NCBI GenBank assembly: GCA_027579435.1
Contig: JANBPK010000750.1
Span: 124,001-188,000, forward strand
Source of the DNA: Candolleomyces eurysporus
Lineage: Eukaryota; Basidiomycota; Agaricomycetes; Agaricales; Psathyrellaceae
Direction: 5' to 3'
Length of the DNA stretch: 64,000 nucleotides
This document shows positions 35,965 through 49,600 of this stretch, piece by piece. How positions within the stretch are numbered: position 1 is the first letter of the stretch; each line of letters opens with the position of its first letter. Under the pieces are notes generated by a model. That model made no database searches. It saw only the letters and a program-made list of their open reading frames with translations, and had not been told where the DNA came from. The translations under genes and the position numbers were made by a program.

Positions 35965-38900
35965 TCAGAGCATCAATGGCGGCGGATCAACCTCTGCAGC
36001 TTGAGGCAGCAACGCGAGCTGCTCGTCATAGAATCCGTTCAGTGACCTAGCGTCCTGGCAGAAAGCATTCAAACTCTGTCGAATGTCCTCTGCAGTAGTC
36101 GCTGGCTTATTTTCCTTGTTCTTCATCGCCACACCCATCCTCCCTGGTCCCATCAATCGATTGGTCAAGAACAAGAATCCTTGTGATCCATCGAGCACCT
36201 GAACGAAAGCCACCCCCGACCGATGCACGAATTGCGAATAGTGGAACGGCGATCGCCTATAGGAATAGAAGACATCGACTTGATCAGGGTAGAGATCCTG
36301 AGCCTCCACATCCACGATGAATCCGAACTTGTGCAAGAGCTTATACTCGAAGTAATATCTGGCGGAACGAGTTTCGGGCTGGACTCGTTTCTCCAAGTCG
36401 GGTACGATGGGAGGTGGCACNGCAAATTTGATGGGGAAGCACGACTGGAAAGCGTTGCGTTCACGAATATCGCTGATTTGCATCACGTATGCTTCGACCA
36501 ATCTCAACCCGTACATGTCGATGGTTCGATTCCATTGCTTGAGCTGGTCCTCGATGCACCGTGCTGTCGTNCCTATCCACTGCAATTCGAAGTGGAAAAC
36601 NGTTGCAGGGTTGTGGAATAGATCGTGGTGGAGGATGACGCATTCCGCTTGCTCGCTCTTCTGCACGTCCTCGTTAAATCAAAGCCNGAAACATGAANGG
36701 GAGACGCCACACACCTTGTTTGGGTCNACATCAATAACCATAGTCTGACTGAGGATNAACCTCTTTTTCTTGGACATCGACGGCCTCGGACGAGCGACGG
36801 CGGAAGGATATCCACCCCGAAGCTCAGGTTCGGGTTTCTTGAACCACCCNCGGTTCAGAACGTTGGGCGTCATAGGAAGCGAGTATTCACCCTTGAGACG
36901 ATAGTAATAATGCCTAGCAAGCCCAGGTAAGCAGCCACACATGGTATAGGAATCTGTAAAAAAGGGCTCACCCGTCCAAGAAACCATGATTCCCCTTACA
37001 ATGCTCAAACAAACCCTGCTCAAACAGCTTCACCCCCCACTCACTGCCCTGCGCCCTCGACGAAACGTCCCTGAACTCTCTCAACAACCAACTCACAAAA
37101 TCAGCTCCAATNAACGAGTTGGCGTATTGCGCTTGATGCCAATGGTAGTGCTTAATCAACACNCCATCCTCCTCTCGCATCAACTTCGCAATCTGCGCCA
37201 TCGACAAATCTGCTATATCACGNTCACTCTTNGGCTTTTTGCGCATCGGGCTCAAAGCGTGAATTTGGTCCAACTGCTCGACGAGGGAGTCGTCCAGGAC
37301 TGATATAGCTGGATCGAGGGTGGTGGGTAGGAACCGGACAGGNGGAGCGGGGTTGTTTATCTTCTCCTCNGGTGGTTGCCAGCGCAGTTTGGTGAATTGT
37401 TCTCCGAGNTTCTCNATACCAAGAATACGGATTTCNTCCTCGTTCANAGCTTCNCCNGTAGGTCCNGTTGAGAGAGTTGGNGCTCCGGTTGGAATCACNA
37501 TGAATCTCGTGCGCCAGTACCGAAGGGAGTCGTGAAGCTGATGTTCGTATCCTGCTACCAGCATATCGAGCCTGTTGAAAATGCTGNGTGACATNAGGAC
37601 TTGGAGAANTCANAAGGTCACTCACCGATTCCACTGNTAGTTCTCGAAACCATGTGACTCAAATTTCGTCGACAACTCAGTGTACCCNACTNCCATCCCC
37701 TACGTCAGACGATCACTAAACGGCAAGAAAGCGAAGGGACACACCTCCGAGCTTCGGCCAAATCAAACACTGNTATGTAAACGGCACATTCTTGCCCAGT
37801 CTCCTGACATACCGCTTNACCTGAATCATCTCCCCATTAAATGAGATCCTATGAATCTCATTCGTCATACTCAAAAACACCGTTTCATCCGTCGACTTCA
37901 ANACATCCGAAGCNCCAATCGCCCTGGGCAACACCGTCTCTTCGGACGTCATGAACGANGTCGTCCTCCTCAANGGCACCCTACTATGGTCCTCNTGATG
38001 CTGAAGCGGTTCCTTGGATTGGGAATGGGGCTTCAAAACGAACTGGAAGCCCTGCGCGAGTCGNACAGCCGCCATGCCCCTCATAACCACCAACGCAAAC
38101 GCTCCACGCANATCGTCTGGCGTNCCTTTCTGAGCCAACTGAGGCGGTCGNACGAGGAAAGACTTCATCTCTTTAGGATCGACNTAGATATCCCACGACG
38201 ANACGTCATAACACGTTTCCAGNTCCGCANTCGAAGGGAAATAGTCNACCGTCAGAGGTAGACATCCAGGAGTAACGAGTGCGTCCCACTTGACATCGTG
38301 NTTCTTCAACGCCTTCGGAAGGATATGCTGCCACCTTCTCGCCATGGACGATTGCAAGTACGATACAGGCCTGGAATTCTGTGAAGGATTGGACGGGTTC
38401 GAATATGAGCTCGGAGAGGATGATGGGAACGATTGTGCAAGAGCGTTGGTGACACTTCGCCGTTTTCCTGCCAGGATATCGTCGCGAGGAGGGGTATTGA
38501 TAGGTGATCTGCGGGGGAACGAAGCTCTNGCAGGGGCAATCAAAGCATCGTCATCGTACCGCAGGCTTGACCTATTCCCTGGTGTCCCTTTAATAGCCAC
38601 AGCTTGNGCCGCCATTCCAGCTCTGGGCGTGGGCAAAGGCATCTTGATAGGCGCAGAAGGTGTTAAGGGAATATTGACAGGGACTNGGGGGGGTAGGTGA
38701 AGGTACGGGTGGTGATGGAGCTGGTTGGGTATGTAGTTGTGGTGGGGCATTCGTCGCAGATGCACCCGAAGCTATCACTTGAGATGTCTGGGGCTCACTG
38801 ATCCCACTCCTGAAAGGATTGAATAACCAGTTGGGCGTCAATTTGGAGGCAAGAGTGTTCTTTGTCCCTGCTGAAGCATTGATGCGCGCAAGCTTCGCAG

Positions 38901-41005
38901 AAGCTGTTGACTTCTCGGAATGGACGGAATGTATGGAGGATTGGGAGGGGGATGTGCTGAGGTGAGGTACCACAGGGGACGCCAACGACGAGTTGCGGGG
39001 ACCATCGTCTGGAAGATCTTTGATGATGCGACGGGGGCTTTCTTCGATAGTCTGGATCCGAGCATTCGTAATGGGATTCCGCACGGAATTGCGCTTCTCT
39101 CGAGCAAAGGAAGGCCCCGACGCGAGTATCAACGGCGTTTGCACACCATGAATCGGAGGCTTGGCCGACTTGTCCGCGAATATGTCGTTATCGAATTTCT
39201 CAGCGTCCTCTTTGGTCAAATCTCCAGACACTAACGGCGTTTGCTGCTTCTCAGGTAGGAATGGAACTTCAATACTCGACAATACATCGTGCTCGAGCAA
39301 GCCCAGCATTTGAATCTCATGCATCTTCGCTCGGCCGATGAACCTAAAAAGCAAAATTGAGACAGAGCAAGTGCAATCTGAGAACTAAAACACACCTATC
39401 TTGGCGGAAGGGTAGATCTTTCTGCTTATCCCAAAATGTGGTAGATAGCCAAAAGGGTTCCCACCAAAACGTCTTCTTCTTGCTAGCATCGACGCCAGTA
39501 TCCTCGCACCATAACACATCATTCGCGAGAGGGTCATCACCTTCCGCCTTGCTGCTGGGCTCTACTCCTTGGAAGCTGAATATGGGGCTCTGATGCAGAG
39601 GCTGCTTTGTCAGAAGGACAAGGTTGAGAACGATGCCTTGGTCCAGCATACGGGTCGTCGTAAGCCGGAGCAGCGGCTTCGAGACTCGGAAGTATCCCGG
39701 ACCTGGAGAGATGAGGATGGTAGTTGCTCCGGTGAGCGAAAGCGACCGGTCGATGTAATGCGTTTCCGTGGGGTTCAGGGCGAGATTGAGGGCTTCGAGG
39801 ATCGGTCCATCGTGGGCGAACGAAAGCTGCCCAACTAGTCGCACGTGTGAAGGGATTCCTATCTTGTTATCCAGCGAGGCACGATGGTAGTGGTGGGTCA
39901 AGAGGATGTCGCGTTGGAAGTCCCAGAAGGAGTTCTTGAGCGCGACGAGGGTGGGTTTCCATTCGTGGTTGACCTCGAGATCTGTAACGACTTTGTAAAA
40001 GTCCTTGTACCAGTTCCCTCGCTCGTCGCGCCGCAAAGGACCCGCTGCGTAGTCGATTTCGGACTCTTCGTAAAAGACGCGGGAGATGAGGACGAGGTGG
40101 ACAGTGTGATTGGTCCCAGCTTTCTTCCATTTCGCAAACAGGTCTGGGAGGAAGGAGTGGACAATCTTCTCATAATACCGTTCTCCGTCTCCCGAGAACT
40201 CCCAGAGCTCCCTGCAGACTTGAATGAAGATGGTGACTTTGGCAGATAGGGACCGGTAGATGGCTTTCGTAGCTGGGGCCACCACCGCTGATGAGACCTA
40301 AACAAGTTCTTAGCTGGGCGTGTAGTAGACAAGAAGAGTCTCACCTGTTTTCCAGCAATATGGACACGCTGAATTTTGGCCACGATCCCTCCAATGAATG
40401 TTATCTCTTGGTTCGCGTAAACGCACTGGCCCACAAGGTGGTCACCGAGTCTCCACATATCATTTCGCCCAAGGTACTGGTCTTGAAAGACTAATTCAAT
40501 GTGGTCCGCCGAGTTTTCCGCTTTTTCGACCTGGCCAAGTTTCAGAAAATAAGCTCCAGTCCCAGATGGCTGCCCTCACCTTAGTGACTACGACCTCCTC
40601 ATTCGTTCTGATATCCAGAGCATCTGCTATTGGCTTCGGAATGGATATCTAGGCGAGACTCAGCAACGTCACCGCTACCATCGCGTGGAGACTGACCTGG
40701 AGTTGAATTCGGTGACCCTCATCCCTCGGTACAAAAAAGAGGAATCCTTGTTCAGACTTTGAGGTGGTTATGCACAGCAAGTCCCCTTCTGCGACTCCGG
40801 GCCAGTAGTAGTGATTGAAAGATATATTCTGGGACTCCTTCACATCATGAACCCAAGCATTCAGCGCCTTCGAATTGCCGACTTTGAGCGGTGGTGGAGG
40901 TGGGGGAAGGGCTGCCAAAGGTCGGACTACGGATTGAGAGGTATTGGTATTTGAGCGACGCCGGCTATATTGCGAGTGAACTGACTCTGCCCTGGAGTTC
41001 GTCAT
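35965..41005 (-). CDS. IML1: Iml1/DEPDC5, SEACIT/GATOR1 subunit
   Basis: Vacuole-membrane regulator of TORC1. With Npr2 and Npr3 it acts as the GTPase-activating complex for Gtr1 under amino-acid shortage. The ATG at 41005 begins a Ser/Arg-rich leader. The N-terminal Iml1 domain has DMWRLGDHLVGQCVY, then an exon with LPDLFAKWKKAGTNH and VLISRVFYEE, hallmarks of the family. A Ser/Pro-rich linker (about 38.4-39.1 kb) follows, then the middle region. A DEP domain lies at about 37.2-36.97 kb (FIGADFVSWLLREF, FEQGLFEHCKGNHGF). The C-terminal domain is at 36.66-35.97 kb (YKLLHKFGFIVDVEAQD). The N at 38686 sits beside a C-run on the coding strand; deleting it joins the two halves in one frame, so I regard the gene as intact. 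Many Ns in 36.5-38.3 kb hide single residues only. The size, about 5.0 kb with several short introns, fits the roughly 1500-residue family. Confidence 0.93.
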
Positions 41006-41250
41006 CTATCGACGTTGCATGGGCGTCGTGCTCGACGACGACGAGGTTGAAGGACAGGACAAGTTGGTAGACTCCAAGGTCCGGGAGCTGATAGGTTACC
41101 GAGATTCTCACGATTTGATGCATGATCATTTGTCGACGTCTGTGTCTTTCAGCTAACAGTTTCACGAAAAATCCAATAAATTATTTTAAATAAACTATCA
41201 GTGTCCCCAGGAATGCAAAAAACATAAGAAAGACAAACTCTGAAGCAAAA

Positions 41251-42818
41251 TTACAGGAGAACGTCATGAAGCGCTAGCTCTGGCTCTGGATCTTCCCAAG
41301 AGTCGGTGACAAGCTTAATCCCCACACTGTTCGTAATATCCTTCCATGGAACCTCAGAGTCCCCAATCGCAAGCGCAACATAGTCGGCGACTTTAACGAA
41401 CTCCGTCTCGAACCCACCGGTCTTCACGTTCGGAGAAGGCTTCAGTGTGCCCGTCCAGCTCAAATACTCTGGAGTCACACAAGCGTCCCCGAGACCGCAG
41501 CGGCAGGTGTCCATTACAGGCGGGACAGACTCCATCTCGCCGTACGCGAGGATAATGTTCTTCAGGGCCNTTTTTCTTCTTGATCTCGACCCTTATTTGG
41601 CGCACGATGTACACTCTCAAACCTTTCGGTTCACATTTTTGGAGACATGAGATCGTCTTGCCATTGACAAGCGATAGCGGCCTGCTCGGAGATATAGGTG
41701 AAGCGGGAGGGGATTCGGGCTGGTTAGTTGAAAGAAGCGCACGCAAGGACTCTCGTCTCCCTGAAGTCTCGACGTGGAAGGGGATAGGATCGGTGAGTGG
41801 GTAAACACGGGCTGCTGGGACGAAGAGCTAAAGATGGACACGGAAAGAGTTTTGTCACCCTGCCATGCAGACCGGAGGCAGATACTCACATTGCTGAACA
41901 CAGGCTCGAGGTGAGGTTGTGGCTCAACGGGGACGATGCTTGTCACCTGGTACCACTCGTTCGGCAGTTGCTTGATATTCGCAATGCAGCCTGGCAACGT
42001 TGTCGTTGGATCGGAGCTCCTCGACCGAGGTAGATAATCAAAGGACAAGAACAGACTATGTGCGCAGCACCGTTAACACATACGCTGAGATTTCAGGGTC
42101 GCAGAAACACTCACTGCTCCGTCTTTTCGAAACTGAAACGATTCTTTGGAGTTTTGGTGACCGTCACGCGAATGCGATACGAGCTCCTGATGCTATTAAA
42201 AGCGCCTCCCAGATCCTGCTCTTGGAAAGAGGGTGGAAGTGAATAGGTAGCGTCTCCACTTTGATACGATTCGGGTAAGGAGAACGCAAACTCAACCTGT
42301 TCAGGACAGGAGTCGTTGGGCGAAGTTCTCTTCCAAAGGGTCGATGAAGAATTAACAAGCGTCGTTACTTTTGAAATGCCCTCGGCCATCATAATATCAA
42401 GTTTTCCTTCCACCTACACNAAAAAAGCCTACGAATGAGCAAGCGACGAAGAGGGGAGGAAAGGGTGGCGTACCAGGATATCAACCTGGCTAACTCGACA
42501 CGCGTTTTCAAAGGTGACGAACCCGGAGATCACTTCGTCGCGTCCATACCAAGGTGTACGGACGTTGGGCTCCTGACCACGCAAGACGACTGTAGCCTTG
42601 GCGAATTGCTTCACAAACGTAGATGCCGGATTCCTGGGGCGGAATCGACCGCCCGCGGCGTAGTGCAGGCTCCTCTCTCCACACGCAGGATGATCGGAAT
42701 AACTGGGAGCGGGAGGAGAGGGTGTATACGGCGGTAAAGTATGGGTCAAAGCACTGAGCACGCAGGAGCAAAGCTCGGAGTCGGGTTCACGGCTAACGAC
42801 TGCTGGGGCGACTGCCAT
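41251..42818 (-). CDS. arrestin-fold protein
   Basis: An arrestin-like protein, probably linked to ubiquitin-ligase recruitment or membrane trafficking, as is known for fungal alpha-arrestins. The ATG at 42818 starts MAVAPAVVSREPDSELCS. A proline- and tyrosine-rich segment (LPPYTPSPPAPSYS) resembles PY-type ligand motifs, though exact PPxY is absent. The first beta-strands (VVLRGQEPNVRTPWYGRDEV) are followed by an intron at 42415-42473 with an N inside. The next exon starts VEGKLDIMMAEG and holds FAFSLPESY and SYRIRVTVTK. A later exon has CIANIKQLPNEWYQV and VYPLTDPIPFHVE. The C-terminal exon ends LALHDVLL. The N at 41570 follows a poly-A run on the coding strand; removing it keeps KKK in frame with ALKNIILAYGEM. 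Specific substrate unknown. Confidence 0.8.
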
Positions 42819-43485
42819 GGTAATAGGGGCGTATGAGTACCGTTCGGGTTGGGAAGCAAGACTGAGGAAAAGGTAGACATACGGCACCGTTCTTAAATCA
42901 GGTCTTTACGCGACCATGACTCGATCTCGACCCAGGAGCGGATGAACGTGCCTGGCTGACGAAGCAGAATACAACGAGGAAGGTCATGTCGAAGATCTTT
43001 CGCCGCGAGGTGCTTTTTGTGGAACCATCAATATCACCACCCTAAAATGTATCATGACCTCATTTCTCATCTGTTACTGTTGCTCTGGAAAAATTTGTTA
43101 GAAATCGCCATCGCTGCGAGGTATGGCGGTCTCATGGCCGCCGACTGCAATTCCGGCTAGAATCATCTCTGTGTGTTCAAATGTACGTTCGGAAACACGG
43201 CGGAAAGAGTTTCTCACAAAGCCGTGTCAAAATGTGCAGAACCAACACTGGTGTGAGAGAGGGTGAAAGTAAAACCCATGGCTTTCGTCGGCCGAAGGTT
43301 GGAGGCGACTCCAAGATCCGGTGAAGCGAGTGTCGCGGGGTGCCGCTTGAGCGCTCGAAAATAAGTTTGTCAGGCAGACAGTCGCTAAATCAAAGGGCCT
43401 CGAAACTAGTAGATCGCAGGAAACGTCACCGTACAACGTAGTAAACATTGGACAGAAAGGAGCGCCCGTCTACCGGCTCCACTGT
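42819..43485. other. intergenic region between arrestin-like gene and HAS1
   Basis: 667 bp holding the promoter of the arrestin-like gene and the 3' end of HAS1. No coding region recognised. Confidence 0.5.
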
Positions 43486-45413
43486 TCACCCCTCTCTTTC
43501 TGCCTTTTCTGCTCTCGNCCCTTTCCGGTATACCTCCCGTTCTACCATCTTCTTACCCAGTGTCTCTATCCGCCTCTGCTTGCCCACCTGTCCTTGAGCT
43601 CTTGATGATTTGTCGTTCTCCTCTTCCACCTCGTCCTCCGGCTCGCTTTCATCCGAGGCGTCCTGTTTGCGTTTCCTCTTGTTGTGGCTAGTTTCACTCT
43701 TGCCAGCGCCCGGAGCGATGTTGAGGTTCACTCTTGGAGGAACTGAGAATCCAAACGACTTTCCGACCTTCACCAAATCAAGCTTGTTCACGTCGAAGAT
43801 CTTCTTTAACGAATACGAAGCGTAGGCTTGGAGATACGAGCGGAAACCATTTTTCGCGGACTGGTGGAGGAAGTAATTCTTTTGGAGGAGTTTTTCGAGC
43901 TAAACATGTCGATTGTTGAGTTTCGAGCTGAATTTTCACTTGGGGATGAAACACTGACCTGGGTCTGAATATTGGCTATCCGTTCAGCGGGGAAGCTGTA
44001 CTCGTTGAGTGGGACCTTCGCTTCCTTCAAGTACCGAAGGAAACCCAGTTCGCTCTCGAGAAGGAACAGCAAGCTCTTTCCGACCTTTCCAGCACGAGCT
44101 GTTCGTCCGACACGGTGAATATAATCGCGGGGGTCATCAGGAGGGTCATATTGCACGATCCAGTCCACCCGGGGAATATCCAAGCCTCTTGCTGCTACAT
44201 CCGTGCAAAGTAGAATGCCAGTTTCGGCGTTGATAAATTCGAAAAACGTGTTGGTCCGTTTTTGTTGTTTTTGTTTTCCCTGCATGGATCCGGTTAGAAA
44301 GCAATTCAAAGTGGGGGACGAGGTAGACATACGTGAAGGTCCAGAACAGGCACGTCGATGTAGTTGAGTAATTCGGAATAATATTTGACGGAATTGCAAC
44401 TCGAGAAGAAGACGATCACTTTTTTCTTCATGTTCTTCTTGAGGAAGGTATAGAGGAGGCGGAAACGCGTGTCGGAGGCGCAAACGACGTAGCCTTGAGT
44501 AAGCGTTGAAACAGTGCTCGTAGACTCTTCCTTATCGACGTCGATGAAGATGGGACCTGGGCGAAGGGATATCCGAGCAAGATCGGTAACTTTTGTGGTT
44601 TGGGTAGCTGAGTACAGCATGGTCTGTCGATTTTCTGCTCCGTCGTCAGCCTGGCATAAATCTACGCCATAGTGAGGCACGCACCACTCGGCAAAAGCGA
44701 GATAATCTTTTTCATTTCCTCCTCGAATCCAATTTCCAGAATCCGGTCAGCTTCGTCGATCACGAGGGCCTTGAGGTTCCGGTATACGAACCCTTTAGCG
44801 TTCTATGTAGCCCCAGTCAGTTGCGATGCAAGCCCTTTTGAGAGTTCGAACAAACGCACCTGAAGATGGTCCAATAGCCGTCCAGGCGTCGCAACAAGCA
44901 AATTCACGCCCTTTGCTAGCTTATCCTGCTCCGCCTTGAGGTTCGCTCCCCCAATCACAACGCCGAAAGTTTGAGAATGATATGCCATAAGGTCTTTGGC
45001 CACGCCGAAAATTTGCAGTGCTAACTCTCGGGTAGGGGTGATAATGATAATACCAGTGCCTGGAACGTCCTTTTCAGTACCTGGTCAGGTTAATTAGAAA
45101 ATGGTACCGCACCATTCAGTGGTTTGAACTTTAGCCTATGCAGCAACTCGATAGCAGGTATCAAGAACGCCAGAGTCTTTCCCGAGCCCGTCCGTGCAGC
45201 ACCCAGAACATCCTTTCCTGCAAGAAGGACAGGTATAGATTTCTCTTGGATCTGGGTCATTGTCGAGAAACCCGTCTCTTCGAGTGCTCTGACCGTCGGT
45301 TGGGAGAGGTCCAGGGCTGAAAACGGTGTCCGTTCTGCTTTTGATTCGGAGTTGTTTGCATTTTTCTTGCTCGATGTCGCCTTGCTTGTGGAAGCCTCTG
45401 CAGCTGGTGGCAT
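43486..45413 (-). CDS. HAS1: ATP-dependent DEAD-box RNA helicase Has1 (DDX18)
   Basis: Nucleolar helicase for ribosomal subunit assembly, needed for both 40S and 60S maturation in yeast. The ATG at 45413 begins a short Ser/Lys-rich leader. Then come a Q motif ([20 protein letters not shown]), motif I (AARTGSGKT), motif Ia ([11 protein letters not shown]), a GG element ([14 protein letters not shown]), motif Ib ([12 protein letters not shown]), motif II (VIDEADRIL) and motif III (YSAT). The C-terminal domain has [26 protein letters not shown] and motif VI ([11 protein letters not shown]), and the family-typical [13 protein letters not shown] near the end. The tail is basic and acidic. Several short introns interrupt it (for example around 44.28, 44.66 and 44.81-44.86 kb). 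One N at 43518 leaves the frame open. It appears complete; a truncated copy lies at 55.6-56.2 kb. Confidence 0.95.
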
Positions 45414-46696
45414 TTTTGGGAATAGATATCAAGGCGATCCATTGAACAGACTACAACTTTTTTCTGGGCTTCGGTAGATGACAAAGATATTCTCACGGGC
45501 AGCATCTAACCTCGCGCCGTGGCGTTGGTCCTCAGGCCTCAGCTTCCAACGTCCATGATGGATGATGCAGTTTCTACCTTCCTGATGCAAGAGTGAGTGG
45601 CTCCAGCTTGTTATGTGACATTGGATCTGATTAAATGGGGCAGNAAAAAACGAAACTCAGCGAGGTGGTGATTGGATCTGGAGACATCTGCGTAACTATG
45701 GCCTATGGTTTTTGGATGAGGCCCCTTCGCAAAGAACTAAGTTCCTGGCTCGACTTGGATTGACCTTCATTTGGCGGTTTGGATTCTTCATCTTTGCTCT
45801 GCAATGATGTGGGCTTAGAAGTCTGAGTCGGCCCATTTCTCAGTCCGAAGCTTAGACGCCTCCCGTGAACATTTCGACGGTAGTCATATGCACTTTTTAG
45901 GCTATATTCTCTACATTTCCCAATCCGTGCTCGTATTTTTAGCGCCTCCATCCGTGACCCAGTGCCTCGTGTCGCAAACGAACGCCACTCGTTCATCCTC
46001 ATCAGCAAGTAAGTTCAGTCAGTGGAGTGAGGTTGGCGGGAACTGCCAGGCAGGAATTTCTCACGCGCGACTCGCTCCGCCTTGCCCATCTTTGATTGAT
46101 TGACCAAGCCCGGTGAAGGGGTGGACGGTCAAAGCTATGATACATGTGCTAAGTATTAATTTATGTAAGGTTTGCCGGGATATGGACGAGCATGGCTCCA
46201 AAGATGTCCCAAACTCAACGAATGTCAGCCTGCCCACAGCCTCATCATCTTCGCTGAATTCTGAAAACATATCGATCTCGACATAGCATTTCTCGTACTG
46301 GGCAGGAAAATGTGCTGTTGTGATACCCGCTAAGAACCTAAATTCTTGTTCTATCCTTGTTTTCTATCAGCATTGCCGTGGAGTTGACAGGCTGATTATC
46401 ACCGACAGCGCCTCTATCAAGACTAGGCTGGCCATGTTAGGGATGTTTTTCGGCGCCAGCCCGGGAGAATCTATATCCCTCTGCGTCGCTGATTGTGAGT
46501 ATCAAGTCGCTCGCTACCTTGCTTTCCTGGGATGGACCGATCTTGGATCTCATCGACTTTCGCTCGGTCGATGATTCCCCCTGTCATATAGCCACGAACG
46601 GTCTAACCTTGGAACGGGCGTCTATCCTGATTCTATATCACCAGGGGTTAATGAGCAGAACAAAACCGGCATTGAATTACTTCTGTCATCGCTAAC
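45414..46696. other. divergent intergenic region between HAS1 and DUF6535-HEAT 1
   Basis: About 1.3 kb between two divergent start codons, presumably both promoters. Frames here are short and unrecognised. Confidence 0.5.
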
Positions 46697-49600
46697 ATGG
46701 GTTCTGACGGAGCATCGCCAGTGGTGGGTACTTTATACTCTCCCTTGCTCACGAAGTGCTCATAGAGCTGTACAGTATGCCCCCAACGAGATTAGCGCGG
46801 AAAACGGCCAGAAGAGTGAAAATGAAAGTGAGAAGCCTCCGCAAAAAGAGAGCAAGGGTCTCCAAGATGAGGACGACGATGGCATTGGCTTCAGAAGAGA
46901 CGCCAACGTTTGGTATCTGTACCTAGAAGACGCAGAACGGGAAGCAAGTGAAAAATCGGAGCTGTGGAAGACCGGATTAGATTCCCTTCTCATCTTCGTA
47001 AGCGTCTACTCACTGGACAAGGGCTTTTATTTCACTTACCGTTACGCAGGCCGGTCTATTCGGAGGGATTGTTTCCTCCTTTGTCCTCGATGCTAGGAAG
47101 GATCTTCAGAATGAGTCAGAGGAGGAACTTCTCAGCGACATTCGCAGAGCATTACTGAACCCTAACCCTCGCCCTTGGATCTCTNCCCCCCCGGAAAGGT
47201 ATTTCAAAGACACCGGAATGGATCAATGGTCTCTGGCTGGTCAGTCTTTGTATCACGTTGTTCAGCGCAATCATGGGCGTTTTGGCCAAGGCCTGGCTTG
47301 CAAACTATGCTTCAGTAACCAAGCAACGGGAGGCTGACGATGCGTACAAGCGTTATCTACTCGACAAACAAGCGGAAGACTGGAACCTCAAAGAAGTCAT
47401 CAACTTGGTACCGATCCTGCTCCAGACTGCCACGTTCCTCTTCCTCATTGGGTTGGTCCTTCGGGGGTATGGAGATATCCCCATTCTCAGTATCGTCCTC
47501 CTTGATTTGTGCATTTTGGGAGGGTTCATTTACCTCATGCTGACCGTTCTACCGCTCGTGTGGTCGACCTCACCCTTCAGCACACCCCTATCTGACTTTT
47601 TTCGATGGGTCAAGAATTGTCGTTGGCACCTGCCCAAATGTCGTGACCTTGCGTCGGACATCAATCAAGGCCTTTTAATGATTCTATACGAGAAATCTAT
47701 CCTGTCCCCGAAGGCGACACATGTCAATGCGGCGATTGAAGAGATCGCACTTCCCTCCTTCGACGAACGCTGGATTATCTATCTTTCCCTCACAGACTCT
47801 CCCAAAATTCTTCTCTCACGTTTTGTACGGTACGCCACCAGCCGGACTCACGACAACGCAGTGCACCATGACCCTGTTCTTGGCAATTGCATGCTTGCCC
47901 TGCTCCGACTTGCCAAGTGCATCGAAAAGAGCATGGTGTCCAGCGAAGTCCCAAAACCCGACGTCAAGGAAAGGAAACCACTTGCAAGTCACCTTGAAAA
48001 ATCCCTCAGCAAGCCGGGAAACCCCCTCCAACGATGGAACAATCTCCCTGAAGAATTCAGACCTTTGCTCTTCAGCCTTCGAACGCAGGCCTTCCAGCTA
48101 TTGCCTCTCATCGATTCAGAGGCCGACGTAGACTTGGTGGATTTTCATCCAGACGAGCTGGCGGACCAACCCTGGTTTATGGCGTGGCAAGACATTCCCT
48201 CGCATCACCGAATCCACTTCACGCTCGCTGCGAGCCGTGGAGTACTCCAAGGCCGAAAGAACACGAAAATAGTCAGTTCCATGATCCTGAGTCTATGTCT
48301 TGCCAGAGGTGAGTCAACTCATATTTCCACCTTCCCGTATTGGTCTGAATCTTCCTTGTAGCTGCCCACACTGCTTTTGACACCGGTCGTGTCAGCGAAC
48401 GCGTAGGATTTCCGAATGCGAAGGAACACCTAGAGATTACCGAGTTAGTGACCAAATATGTGGTAAAGCTTTACGAGCTTGCCGGTGAGCACACTCAATC
48501 CCTTTTCGCATAACACTGAGGTTGATCCAGTTTGAAGTATCAAGCTGGGTGGATATGGCGACCAATGCAGATACTGCGACCACGATCGACCTTCCGTCGC
48601 TTTCCAAGATTCGCAAGGGCCTAGAAACTCATGACCCGAGTCACCAGTCCCCGACTGTACGTGTACTTGAAAACTTGATTTCAGTGCTTTCCCTTCCACG
48701 CCTTTCATTGCGCATTCATGCTGCCAAGATGCTTGAGTATATCACATCATCAGACAGTGAGACCCTCTCCTTATCTCTGATGCGACTTGATTTGATGCGG
48801 TTTCTGGCACACAGAGGAATTGTTCAAAGCTGTTCGCGCCCCCCAACGTCCATCCTCTCTGAATGGTGAGTCGGACTCAATCCAGCTTTCTGCGAGTTTG
48901 ACACTAGGTACAGGCGTCGCCGATCCGCTCGTGGAAACCGTCGATATCATGATTGAAACCATCGCCTCGTTGATCGTCTCCGAGAATCAGGGCGGTATAT
49001 GGGACCCTGCTCATAAAATATTAGAAAATTTGATGGCCCCCGACAGTAAGACCACAACTTCAACCTGGAGCTCATTGCTTAAATTTTTCTCCAGGCGAAT
49101 TCAAACAAAAAGTCGCTACTCACGTCAAAGCTTGCGTTGAATCTGGCTTAGCGGGTTCGGATCAATCTGACCCTCAACCCCGAATGCTCGTCATTGGCTT
49201 TCTGAAGAAGGTCTACGCAATGAAGTGTATGTTTCTTCGCAGTCAGCCCAAATGCATCTGACTATCAATCGGTTGATAGCCCCTCAATCCCCTTTGTATG
49301 AATGCACCCACCAAGTGGTACTTCGTATGGTTAAGACGGGAAAACTCGCGAATTCGAATGAAGCTGGCGAGCTTGATTGGGATATGATACATGACCTTTG
49401 TGGGATAGGCAAGGACAGCCACACTTTTCGAGTATATGTCGACTGATTCAAGTTCAATTGTTCCCAATCATAGATGAATGTCAAGTCGAAATCAAGGAAA
49501 TAATCACAAACTGGATTGTCACCAGGCTCGGACGGATAGACAGCCGCTGGGAAACACTGTCACAACTTCTTTGTGAGATTTCGAGGTGCAACAACTCTGA

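Noticed and set aside
47185..47185. frameshift in DUF6535-HEAT 1 as evidence of a pseudogene
   Set aside because: It lies at an N beside a run of C, downstream exons stay open and conserved with copy 2, so a sequencing error is the simpler explanation.
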